Origin: JBBIRM01 sp037441765
GTDB lineage: Bacteria > Desulfobacterota > BSN033 > UBA1163
Reading direction: 5' to 3'
NCBI GenBank assembly: GCA_037441765.1
Contig: JBBIRM010000057.1
Location: 1 to 15,778, forward strand
DNA length: 15,778 nucleotides
The notes under the pieces were generated by a model. That model was given only the letters and a program-made list of their open reading frames with translations. It ran no database searches and was not told where the DNA came from. The number at the start of each line of letters is the position of its first letter. Positions within the stretch are counted from its first letter, which is position 1. Position numbers and translations under genes: made by a program. Shown in pieces: positions 7,939 through 14,823 of the stretch.

Positions 7939-10029
7939 TCAACCCTCTTTCTCTTTTTTGGCCTGGGCGATCACTTTCTCGGCCAGCTGGGCAGGAACCT
8001 CTTCATAATGGGAAAACTCCATCGTAAAAGTCCCCCTGCCCCCTGTTTTGGCATTAAGGTCTGGGGCATATTTTAACATCTCTGCCATAGGTACGTTTGC
8101 CTCAATCACTTGGTAATTTCCCTTTGCATCGACTCTTAAAACCCTTCCACGTCGACTGTTCAGATCACCGATCACATCGCCAATGCTCTCGTCTGGTGCA
8201 GTGACGATTACCTTCATAATCGGTTCAAGTAGAACTGGATTGGCCTCCTGAATGCCTTTCTTAAAGCACATGATTGCTGCAATCTTGAAGGCCATTTCTG
8301 AAGAATCGACCTCATGGGATTTTCCGTCATAGAATCGCACCTTAACATCGACCACAGGGTAACCTGCAAGAACCCCGCTTTGCATCGCCTCCAAAATCCC
8401 TTTTTCTACTGCTGGGACAAAGTTTCTGGGGACGTTCATCCCAACCAGGGCATTCTCAAACTCAAATCCCCCTCCTCTCGGGAGTGGGGAAATATCGAAA
8501 TGAACTTCTGCAAATTGGCCTCTTCCACCTGTCTGTTTTTTATGCCGATAAATCACTCCTTGTTTAGATCCCCGGATCGTTTCTTTATAGGGAACCTTTG
8601 GTGTGCTGAGGTTTACCTCCACCCCGAATTTCCTCTTCAACTTTTCAATGATTACCTCCACATGGGTCTGGCCCACCCCCGATAGAAGAATCTCTCCAGT
8701 CTGTTCATCCCTGCCCATGGTCATGGTTGGGTCCTCCTCATGGATGCGTGCCAAGGAAGCCGTGATTTTCTCTTCATCTCCTTTGGTTTTAGGGGTGAGC
8801 GCATAGGAGATTACAGGAAGAGGAAGCTTGGTCTCTTCGAAAACGATCGGTTTCTTCTCATCCGAGAAGGTATCGCCAGTGGTGGTCTCTTTTAGTTTAG
8901 CGACAGCCACAATATCACCTACAGTAGCAAATCCAATGGGTTTCTGTTTTTTCCCCTCCATTAAAAAGATTTGACCAATCCTCTCCTTCACATCCTTTTT
9001 AGAATTGTAGACTATAGAGTCTGCACTAATGCTTCCAGAATAGACCCTGAAAAGGTTAAGTTTTCCGGCAAATGGGTCTGCAATTGTTTTAAAAATGTAG
9101 GCTGAAAACGGGGCATCCTCTTTGGGTTCCCGCCACTCAACCTCGCCAGTCTTTGGATTTACTCCTCGAACAGGACCTCTTTCTAAGGGTGAAGGGAAAC
9201 AGGAGATGATTAGGTTGAGAAGTGGTTGAATACCGATGTTGCGAATGGATGAACCGCAGAGGGTAGGAACCAGTCTTCCCTCCAACGTCCCCTTTCTAAG
9301 GCATTGAATCAGTTCCTGGTCAGAAATCTCCCCCGACTCCAGATACTTTTCCATCAGTTTATCATCCATCTCCACCACTGCCTCAACCAGATTCTCGCGG
9401 AATCTATCCACCTCCTCTTTCATCTCAGAGGGAATCTCTTTGACCTCGAACTTTCCACTCCCATCCTCCTGATAGAAAAGAGCCTTTTGCTGAATTAAAT
9501 CCACAACCCCTCTGAAATCTCCCTCTCCTCCAATGGGAAGTTGAACGGGGATTGGGATTTGAGAAGGGAAAGCTTTCTTTATCTCTTCAACCACCTTAGA
9601 GAAGTTTGCGCGTTCCATATCCATCTTGGTTACAAAAAGAATCCTTGGGACCTTAAACTCATTGGCATAACCCCAAACCGTTTCGGTCTGTACCTTGACC
9701 TCAGAATTTCCACCAATCACCACAATGGCTCCGTCCACGACCCTCATTGCAGCCTTGGCCTCAGCAATGAAGTTTGCATATCCAGGAGTATCGATAATGT
9801 GAAATTGATGCTTATCCCATTCGAAGTGAGAAAGCGAGGCGCTGATGCTAATTTTTCGATTGATCTCTTCTGGCTCAAAATCCATTATGGAAGAGCCATC
9901 GTCCACTCTTCCAAGACGATTTGTCTCTCCTGTATCGAAGAGAATGGCTTCACATAGAGAGGTCTTACCTTCTCCTCCATGGCCAAAGGTTCCTATATTT
10001 CGGATATGACTGGGTTCAAACCGTTTCAT
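7939..10029 (-). CDS. Elongation factor G-like GTPase (EF-G2 type)
   Basis: This is a full-length EF-G paralogue of 696 residues. The GTPase domain has P-loop GHGGEGKT at 16-23, DTPGYANF starting at D80, and TKMD at 134-137. Classical EF-G has GHIDAGKTT, DTPGHVDF and NKMD, so each G motif is altered in the way typical of the EF-G-like/EF-G2 subfamily (known from Thermus EF-G-2 and relatives). In particular the DTPGH histidine is replaced by tyrosine. Domains II to V follow, with FAEVHFDISP and HEVDSSEMAFKIAA recognisable in the C-terminal half. The subfamily binds GTP, but its role in translocation or ribosome rescue is unsettled. ATG 10029 has a strong AAGGAGG four bases upstream. The open frame extends to 10107, but without support. 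No tuf, rps or rpl genes are nearby, which also argues against the main fusA. Confidence 0.93.
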   Translation of the reverse strand: MKRFEPSHIRNIGTFGHGGEGKTSLCEAILFDTGETNRLGRVDDGSSIMDFEPEEINRKISISASLSHFEWDKHQFHIIDTPGYANFIAEAKAAMRVVDGAIVVIGGNSEVKVQTETVWGYANEFKVPRILFVTKMDMERANFSKVVEEIKKAFPSQIPIPVQLPIGGEGDFRGVVDLIQQKALFYQEDGSGKFEVKEIPSEMKEEVDRFRENLVEAVVEMDDKLMEKYLESGEISDQELIQCLRKGTLEGRLVPTLCGSSIRNIGIQPLLNLIISCFPSPLERGPVRGVNPKTGEVEWREPKEDAPFSAYIFKTIADPFAGKLNLFRVYSGSISADSIVYNSKKDVKERIGQIFLMEGKKQKPIGFATVGDIVAVAKLKETTTGDTFSDEKKPIVFEETKLPLPVISYALTPKTKGDEEKITASLARIHEEDPTMTMGRDEQTGEILLSGVGQTHVEVIIEKLKRKFGVEVNLSTPKVPYKETIRGSKQGVIYRHKKQTGGRGQFAEVHFDISPLPRGGGFEFENALVGMNVPRNFVPAVEKGILEAMQSGVLAGYPVVDVKVRFYDGKSHEVDSSEMAFKIAAIMCFKKGIQEANPVLLEPIMKVIVTAPDESIGDVIGDLNSRRGRVLRVDAKGNYQVIEANVPMAEMLKYAPDLNAKTGGRGTFTMEFSHYEEVPAQLAEKVIAQAKKEKEG

Positions 10030-10031
10030 TG

Positions 10032-10040
10032 TTCCTCCTT
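10032..10040 (-). promoter_or_regulatory. Strong ribosome binding site of the EF-G-like gene
   Basis: On the minus strand AAGGAGGAA precedes the ATG at 10029, with AAGGAGG ending four bases before it. It fixes the start at 10029 rather than at the longer open frame beginning at 10107, and the resulting protein starts directly before the P-loop as in relatives. Confidence 0.75.
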
Positions 10041-10073
10041 TTCTCTCCTGAATCTCCCAAAATGATCGGATAT

Positions 10074-10102
10074 ATTTTAAACTACTTTTCTCATAATGGA
10101 AA
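10074..10102 (-). promoter_or_regulatory. Predicted sigma-70 promoter for the EF-G-like operon
   Basis: On the minus strand TTTCCA (10102-10097) and TAAAAT (10079-10074) are separated by exactly 17 bases. The -10 box matches five of six consensus positions and the -35 box four of six. Transcription would begin near 10067, giving a leader of roughly 38 bases that contains the strong ribosome binding site. A TTGACT lies a little further up but at the wrong distance from this -10. Confidence 0.45.
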
Positions 10103-10138
10103 GTCAAATTTTATTTCCGTGGAAATGCTTCACTGAAG

Positions 10139-10330
10139 AGGGGAATTATATGAATCGGGTAGGGATATCTCCGAAAATCCTATAAAGCGGATCGGTTAAT
10201 AGAATGCCTTAAGAAAGGGATTTCACATAATAGATGGTAGCCCTTTCAGTACTCAAGAGATTTTTTAGTCAGAGAGCAATCTAAGGTTTCCGCTATAAGA
10301 TTTTCTCCAACATCCCTACCCGATTCCCCT
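10139..10330. repeat. Long imperfect inverted repeat (MITE-like or structured element)
   Basis: The outer arms are GAATCGGGTAGGGAT at 10152-10166 and its exact reverse complement at 10312-10326. An outer AGGGGAAT (10139-10146) matches ATTCCCCT (10323-10330), as if nine bases were inserted in the left arm. Inside, GAAAATC (10173-10179) pairs with 10299-10305, TATA (10181-10184) with 10294-10297, GCGGA (10187-10191) with 10289-10293, and GAATGC (10202-10207) with 10276-10281 with one mismatch. At the centre GAAAGGG (10213-10219) pairs with CCCTTTC (10241-10247). The whole interval therefore folds on itself. No protein is encoded and no flanking target duplication is obvious. It may be a worn miniature inverted-repeat element or a structured RNA; the sequence alone does not decide. 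Confidence 0.7.
10208..10266 (+). terminator. Terminator-like hairpin inside the inverted repeat
   Basis: CTTAAG (10208-10213) can pair with CTCAAG (10252-10257) with one mismatch, continuing after a small bulge into AAAGGG/CCCTTT around a 21-base loop. A run of six T follows at 10261-10266. The shape is that of a rho-independent terminator on the plus strand, but the stem is interrupted and AT-rich at its base, and no transcript is known to enter it. It may simply be the core of the larger inverted repeat. Confidence 0.25.
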
Positions 10331-10381
10331 GATGAGTGAGGTTACTTCATGTGCAATGGCCCGCTTATTTGTGGAATCAGG

Positions 10382-10410
10382 TTGACAGCCCGAGGAGGTT
10401 GACTTAGAAT
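10382..10410 (+). promoter_or_regulatory. Near-consensus sigma-70 promoter for the DUF362/ferredoxin gene
   Basis: TTGACA (10382-10387) is a perfect -35 box. TAGAAT (10405-10410) matches five of six -10 positions, and the spacer is exactly 17 bases. Transcription would start near 10417, giving a leader of about 13 bases that contains the GGGAGG ribosome binding site (10419-10424) five bases before the ATG at 10430. Such a strong unadorned promoter suggests constitutive expression. It also places the upstream inverted repeat outside the mRNA. Confidence 0.7.
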
Positions 10411-10429
10411 CTTCACTTGGGAGGCCTCT

Positions 10430-11566
10430 ATGAAAAAGAGTAAGGTTTTCTTTTCTGATCTGAAGGTGGTTTCAGGAAAACCTCTTCTTGATAAATTAGA
10501 TATCCTTTTGAATTGTGTTGACTTGAAGGGAAAGGTTAGAGAAAAGGACCTGGTCGCTATTAAACTACATTTTGGTGAAAAAGGAAATACAGCTTATGTC
10601 AGACCAATCTTTTTAAGAAGAATTGTAGAACGGGTCAAAGAATGTAAAGGAAAGCCTTTTCTCACCGATACGAATACCCTTTATATTGGAACGCGTTCTG
10701 AAGCCATATCCCATCTTGCCACAGCCTATCAGAATGGTTTTGCCTACTCGGTGGTTGATGCCCCGATAATTATCGCTGATGGGCTAAGAGGGAATAGTTC
10801 GATCAAGGTTCGGGTTGACCTCCCTATCTTTAAAACCGTTTCGATTGCCAGGGATATCTATATGGCAGATGCCCTAATATGTGTGACCCATTTTAAAGGC
10901 CATGAATTCTCAGGGTTTGGGGGGGCATTAAAGAATCTTGGAATGGGATGTTCAAGCAGAGAGGGGAAATTGAGTCAGCATTCCAATATTTCTCCTCGTG
11001 TAAAAAGGAAGGTTTGTAAGGGTTGCGAAGTATGCCTTCCATGGTGTCCCCAAGAGGCCATCTCTATGGAATATTCTGAAACAGGGACTGAAGAGGGGAG
11101 AAAGGCTGCAGTAATTGACCCGAATAAATGTATTGGTTGTGGAGAATGCATTCTTTCCTGTCCTAACAGTGCTATACAAATTCAATGGAATGAATCCATC
11201 CCCATCTTCCAAAAGAAAATCGTGGAACATGCCTACGGAGCACTGAAGAAAAAAGGGCAGAAGGTTATCTATTTAAATTTCCTCATTCAGATCTCACCTG
11301 CCTGTGATTGTTATGGGTATTCGGATACACCGATCGTTCAGGATATCGGCATTCTCTCCTCAGAAGATCCTGTTGCCATTGATCAGGTTTCTGTCGATCT
11401 GGTAAATAATGAGGCTGGAAATCGAGCCTCAAAACTTCCGAAGAATTGGGAACCTGGAGGGGATAAGTTCAGAGCCCTATATCCTGAGGTGGATTGGGGT
11501 ATTCAACTTGCCTATGCGGAAGAGATCGGTCTTGGAACACGAAATTATGAGTTGATAAAAATTTAA
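10430..11566 (+). CDS. DUF362 domain protein with an internal two-cluster ferredoxin insert
   Basis: This is an uncharacterised iron-sulphur protein of 378 residues. The N-terminal DUF362 part carries the family pattern THFKGHEFSGFGGALKN (about 153-169) and LGMGCSSREGK (about 170-180). A bacterial-type 2[4Fe-4S] ferredoxin module is then inserted, with cysteines C196, C199, C202 and C206 (before Pro) and C234, C237, C240 and C244 (before Pro). The DUF362 fold resumes after it, with ACDCYGY at 291-297 and SSEDPVAIDQV at about 310-320. It has no signal peptide, so it should be cytoplasmic. An electron-transfer role is likely from the clusters, but the substrate is unknown. It is alone on this strand, has its own strong promoter, and converges on truA 86 bases away. 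No clear terminator lies in that gap, only a 10-base palindrome at 11594-11603. Confidence 0.88.
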   Translation: MKKSKVFFSDLKVVSGKPLLDKLDILLNCVDLKGKVREKDLVAIKLHFGEKGNTAYVRPIFLRRIVERVKECKGKPFLTDTNTLYIGTRSEAISHLATAYQNGFAYSVVDAPIIIADGLRGNSSIKVRVDLPIFKTVSIARDIYMADALICVTHFKGHEFSGFGGALKNLGMGCSSREGKLSQHSNISPRVKRKVCKGCEVCLPWCPQEAISMEYSETGTEEGRKAAVIDPNKCIGCGECILSCPNSAIQIQWNESIPIFQKKIVEHAYGALKKKGQKVIYLNFLIQISPACDCYGYSDTPIVQDIGILSSEDPVAIDQVSVDLVNNEAGNRASKLPKNWEPGGDKFRALYPEVDWGIQLAYAEEIGLGTRNYELIKI

Positions 11567-11652
11567 AACTGCCCCTAAAAATCAGAAGGCGATCTTAATT
11601 AAGTTATTCCTCTTTAAAGGGGATGCATTTCTATCAATATCTTCTCGTCATA

Positions 11653-12396
11653 TCATTCCGTATATCTCACTTCTTTTAAAAAAAGGCCGTGGGCAGGGGC
11701 TGTCGGCCCTGCCACTTTTCGATCTTTTGACTCAAGGATTTTTAGAAACTCCTCAGAACTGATCCTCCCCCTCCCCACCTCAACCAAAGTCCCTACGATG
11801 GCCCTGACCATCTGTTTTAGAAAACCATTTGCCTCAATCTCGAATCGGAGAAGACCATCTTTCCCCCTCCTCCACTCCGCCCTGATCACCTTTCGGGTTG
11901 CTGTTCGAGTGGATGTGCCAACGGAACGGAATGAAGAAAAATCATGCTCCCCAATCAGATATTGAGCTGCCTCTTTCATCTCTTTAAGATTCAATTTTTC
12001 GGGGATATGCCAGGCATATCCCCGATGAAAGGCAGACCTAAGATTTCGGTTAAGGATCCGATATTCATAAACCTTGCTTTTGCAATCTTTCCGGGCATTA
12101 AAATTCTCATCAACCTCTTCTACCTTCAGAATCACAATATCTTTCGGAAGAAGGCTATTAAGAGCCCTCCTCATCGAATGTCCACTCATCTGGCTATTGG
12201 TTTTGAAGTGGGCCACCTGTCCAAAGGCATGGACCCCTGCGTCGGTCCTTCCGGAACCAATCAGGCGGATCTTCTCACCCGTAATCCTTCTTAATGTCTC
12301 CTCAAGAACTCCTTGAATGGTTGAACCCTTAGGTTGAACCTGCCATCCTAAATAGTTTGTCCCATCGTATTCAATTGTGAGTTTAATGGCTCGCAT
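11653..12396 (-). CDS. truA: tRNA pseudouridine(38-40) synthase TruA
   Basis: TruA converts uridines 38-40 of the tRNA anticodon stem-loop to pseudouridine. The 247-residue protein starts MRAIKLTIEYDG, has the catalytic aspartate D52 in GSGRTDAGVHA (47-57), and keeps the later signatures KVYEYRI, EHDFSSFR, NGFLKQMVR and PTAPAHGLFL. The ATG at 12396 gives the usual N-terminus and overlaps the end of the upstream DUF362 gene by 14 bases. A GTG one codon earlier is possible. The nearest purine-rich AAGGAAG is about 17 bases up, so translation probably depends on coupling with the upstream gene. It is the last gene of the right-hand minus-strand cluster. Confidence 0.96.
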   Translation of the reverse strand: MRAIKLTIEYDGTNYLGWQVQPKGSTIQGVLEETLRRITGEKIRLIGSGRTDAGVHAFGQVAHFKTNSQMSGHSMRRALNSLLPKDIVILKVEEVDENFNARKDCKSKVYEYRILNRNLRSAFHRGYAWHIPEKLNLKEMKEAAQYLIGEHDFSSFRSVGTSTRTATRKVIRAEWRRGKDGLLRFEIEANGFLKQMVRAIVGTLVEVGRGRISSEEFLKILESKDRKVAGPTAPAHGLFLKEVRYTE

Positions 12397-13531
12397 CACT
12401 ATACATACATCTTCCTTTAACAAGTCTTAATACCCATCCAGGTTCGATTCGAATTGCTCCCTCTGGACAGACCTCTTGGCAGCAGAAACATCGAATACAT
12501 TTCCCATAGTCAAAAAGTAATTGTCCATTCTCTCTTCTCAAAGCCTTAGAGGGACAGACCCCGATACACTGATTACATTGAGTACAGAGGCTGATCTCTA
12601 TTAGGGGTTTCAAACTGAGAGCGTTCTTCAATGCCCTTCCCAAAAAGCCTGGCAGGTTCCAATTGGGTTGAGAGAGTTTAGGGAATTGAAAGTTTTGGAT
12701 CATAACATCTTTTATTTTTTCTCCTAAAACCTCTATCTCATCCTCCCCTATCCCCTCCCCGAGGGCAATTCGATTGGTAAGTAAAGACTTCCTTGAGATT
12801 CTTAAGAGGTCGCAAACGATTTGATCGAGTTGAAGCGGATCCTCACTTGCGAGAATCAGTCCTATTGGAATAGGCCTTCCGGTATTGGGACCATTTCCCT
12901 CCATCCCCACAATTCCATCTAAGACCGTTAGGGAGGGCTTGATGGCTCGATAGAGATCCAACAAGATCTGGGCAAACGCCCTTCTGTCTTCACCTGCCTT
13001 AAGATGCCAGAGGGCCTTTCTCGGGCCTGGAATACAGCCAAAGAGGTTCTTCACCCCTAAGGTAAGGAGCATCAAGGTATGGGTCTTCCATTTTGGAAGA
13101 TTGATGATCACATCAGATTCTAAGACTGTTTGGTCAATCTCTAACTGTTTAAATATTTTTGTCTTCTCTTTAGGGACAGTGACAGGCCTATTAAATTCAA
13201 TAAGAGGACAATCCATCTCCTCCGCCACCGCCTTTATCCCTGCCTTCTCCGCAGTCTTAATAAGCCCACCTATCGAAGGACTATCCCCGATAAAAGGGAT
13301 CCCACCTGCTTCTCGGACAATCTGAATCATCCCCTTCACAATGAGTGGGTGAGTGGTCACTGCTTTTTCAGGAGGTTTTCCGTAAAGGAGGTTGGGCTTG
13401 AGGAGGACACGGTCCCCCTTTTTAACGAACCGACCGATCCCTCCAAGAAGATCGATTGCCTTCCGAAGACTTTGAAAAACCTTTTCCTCCTCATAATTGT
13501 CGCACTTCACGATGGAGACAGAAGATCTCAT
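12383..13531 (-). CDS. DUF362 domain protein with C-terminal two-cluster ferredoxin domain
   Basis: This is an uncharacterised iron-sulphur protein of 382 residues. DUF362 occupies about residues 1-300, with KPNLLY at 45-50, GDSPS at 82-86, the core pattern LPKWKTHTLMLLTLGVKN at 145-162, and GPNTGRPIP near 214-222. The ferredoxin domain is at the C-terminus: C316, C319, C322 and C326 (before Pro), then C345, C348, C351 and C355 (before Pro), with an extra C350. No export signal is seen. It starts 3 bases after the stop of the PNPOx-like gene, so the two are translationally linked and may form an electron-transfer pair, which is inference. The start ATG 13531 has only a distant GGAAAAGAG. Compared with the DUF362 protein at 10430, the shared K-x-H and KN core is kept, but the clusters sit at a different place. 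Confidence 0.88.
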   Translation of the reverse strand: MRSSVSIVKCDNYEEEKVFQSLRKAIDLLGGIGRFVKKGDRVLLKPNLLYGKPPEKAVTTHPLIVKGMIQIVREAGGIPFIGDSPSIGGLIKTAEKAGIKAVAEEMDCPLIEFNRPVTVPKEKTKIFKQLEIDQTVLESDVIINLPKWKTHTLMLLTLGVKNLFGCIPGPRKALWHLKAGEDRRAFAQILLDLYRAIKPSLTVLDGIVGMEGNGPNTGRPIPIGLILASEDPLQLDQIVCDLLRISRKSLLTNRIALGEGIGEDEIEVLGEKIKDVMIQNFQFPKLSQPNWNLPGFLGRALKNALSLKPLIEISLCTQCNQCIGVCPSKALRRENGQLLFDYGKCIRCFCCQEVCPEGAIRIEPGWVLRLVKGRCMYSDASH

Positions 13532-13534
13532 AAC

Positions 13535-14002
13535 TTATAAATTCTCTTTTCCTGTGATCTCTTTTGGAAGGATTTCAATCACTGCGGTTTTCTTAAGAAC
13601 CCTTTCAGGGATCTCCTTCTCATTTCCTTCGGGTTGGTATTTCTCCATCAACATCTGAAGCACCTTTCTCTTTTTTATCTTCCCTTCTACAAAGGTTGCC
13701 TTTCCTTTAATAATAATACTTCGATAATAATAATTGGCTTTACATCCACTTCCTTTCGAAGGGACATAGGCGATGGGTTGATCGATTTCAAAGCAGATTG
13801 GGCTACCCCGCTTGATGTCTCTGATCTTTTCTCCTTTTTTCGAAGAATGGATATAAATCTTTCCATCCCAGTAAAGATAATTAACAGGTTTGATCACTGG
13901 AAACCCTATCCGATTCACAGTAGCAATCCTTCCAATGGATAAATGTTTTAAAAGGGCAACCAAAGTCTCTTGATCTTGCAACTCCCTTTCTAAATGTCTC
14001 AT
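13535..14002 (-). CDS. Pyridoxamine 5'-phosphate oxidase-like (NimA-like) flavin-binding protein
   Basis: This small protein of 155 residues has the split-barrel FMN-binding fold. The N-terminal region up to about residue 75 (GRIATVNRIGFPVIKPVNY, then DGKIYIHSSKKGEKIRDI and ICFEID) follows the pattern of NimA-like members, where the SxKxGxK segment contacts flavin phosphate. After it come a Tyr-rich stretch (ANYYYRSIIIKGKA) and a lysine-rich helix. Known relatives bind FMN, F420 or haem and reduce small molecules; the substrate here cannot be read. True PdxH is longer and has a different C-terminus, so a vitamin B6 role is unlikely. The ATG at 14002 has AGGATAGGAG just upstream. It lies 37 bases after comB and 3 bases before the DUF362-ferredoxin gene, which could supply electrons to it. 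Confidence 0.85.
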   Translation of the reverse strand: MRHLERELQDQETLVALLKHLSIGRIATVNRIGFPVIKPVNYLYWDGKIYIHSSKKGEKIRDIKRGSPICFEIDQPIAYVPSKGSGCKANYYYRSIIIKGKATFVEGKIKKRKVLQMLMEKYQPEGNEKEIPERVLKKTAVIEILPKEITGKENL

Positions 14003-14039
14003 CTCCTATCCTCTTCTTCTCCATTGGAAATAAACAAAT

Positions 14040-14762
14040 CTAATGAGTTCTTATCACTCCATCTTTAAATAAGGGAACCACTTCTGTGATATCAGTTTGG
14101 GCACAAAAAATGAGATCATCTCCTCCCCCCACCTGAAAAAGATCCTTTCCATGTTGGGAGAGGTGAAAGGCTCCCAATATGTTCCCCTCAAATCTTTGAT
14201 ATAAGAAAAGTGCATCATAGGAAGCATCCGTTAAGTTAAAAAGCCTATCCCCATTTTTAAGGATCAGGTCGATCAGCATCCCTGCACAAACCGTATCTTC
14301 AAGTGAAAAACTTCCTTTATTTCCGGAAAGGAAGATTAAGATGTCTCTGTCTACCTCTAAACATCTTTTTGAAACCGCCCCGATATTTAAAAAACTACCA
14401 ATGAAAATTTGATTCGCCGATGAGACTGAATGGAAGGCCCTCGTTCCATTGGTCGTTGTCAGGATGATCCTTTTCCCTTTAATCTTTTCTTCGCAATACT
14501 CCATGGGTGAATTTCCAAGATCGAACCCTTCTATCTTTAGGCTGTTCCTCTCCCCTCCTAAAAGTGTAGTCCCTGGAGGAAAACCTCTTCCCCTCTCCTT
14601 TGCCTCTTCGATAGAGGACACCGGTATAATCTCCAGGGCTCCTTTGGAGAGGGCATAAACTATGACCGAGGTCGCCCTTAGGACATCAATCACAATGACA
14701 TTTTTTTTAGAAAGGATGTTAGGATCTGGAGGAATGGGAATCAGTTGTGTATCGATTTGCAT
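14040..14762 (-). CDS. comB: 2-phosphosulfolactate phosphatase ComB
   Basis: ComB removes phosphate from 2-phospho-3-sulfolactate in a Mg-dependent reaction, known from the coenzyme M pathway of methanogens and found in diverse bacteria that make or use sulfolactate. The 240-residue protein has the family motifs in order: IDVLRATSVIVYAL at 25-38 with D26, LGGERNS at 68-74, GFDLGNSP at 79-86, and TTTNGTRA at 102-109. Length is normal. No comA or comC, nor other sulfolactate genes, are in the window, so the real substrate is uncertain. The ATG at 14762 lacks a clear Shine-Dalgarno, and a possible promoter sits so close that the mRNA could be nearly leaderless. The next gene is 37 bases downstream. 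Confidence 0.92.
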   Translation of the reverse strand: MQIDTQLIPIPPDPNILSKKNVIVIDVLRATSVIVYALSKGALEIIPVSSIEEAKERGRGFPPGTTLLGGERNSLKIEGFDLGNSPMEYCEEKIKGKRIILTTTNGTRAFHSVSSANQIFIGSFLNIGAVSKRCLEVDRDILIFLSGNKGSFSLEDTVCAGMLIDLILKNGDRLFNLTDASYDALFLYQRFEGNILGAFHLSQHGKDLFQVGGGDDLIFCAQTDITEVVPLFKDGVIRTH

Positions 14763-14770
14763 GAATAAAA

Positions 14771-14798
14771 ATTATCACACCCTCTATCTTAATTGCAA
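14771..14798 (-). promoter_or_regulatory. Possible promoter of comB, giving a near-leaderless mRNA
   Basis: On the minus strand TTGCAA (14798-14793) and GATAAT (14776-14771) are 16 bases apart, matching five of six positions at -10 and four or five at -35. The expected start, near 14764, is within about two bases of the comB ATG at 14762, and no Shine-Dalgarno is visible. Both facts fit a leaderless transcript, though the 61-base gap could also be read through from the DHH gene. Confidence 0.35.
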
Positions 14799-14823
14799 GG
14801 GTTAAGGGGAGTTGGTCTCGCTT

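Noticed and set aside
9541..9957. 138-codon open frame on the plus strand, antisense to the EF-G-like gene
   Set aside because: It lies wholly inside the GTPase domain of a clearly conserved gene and its protein has no recognisable features. The same holds for 8314-8685 and other plus-strand frames there.
11567..11652. Search for a terminator between the convergent DUF362 gene and truA
   Set aside because: CTTAATTAAG (11594-11603) is a perfect palindrome, but too AT-rich and loopless to be a terminator. GCCCCT/AGGGG pairing across 11571-11622 is too short for its 40-base loop.
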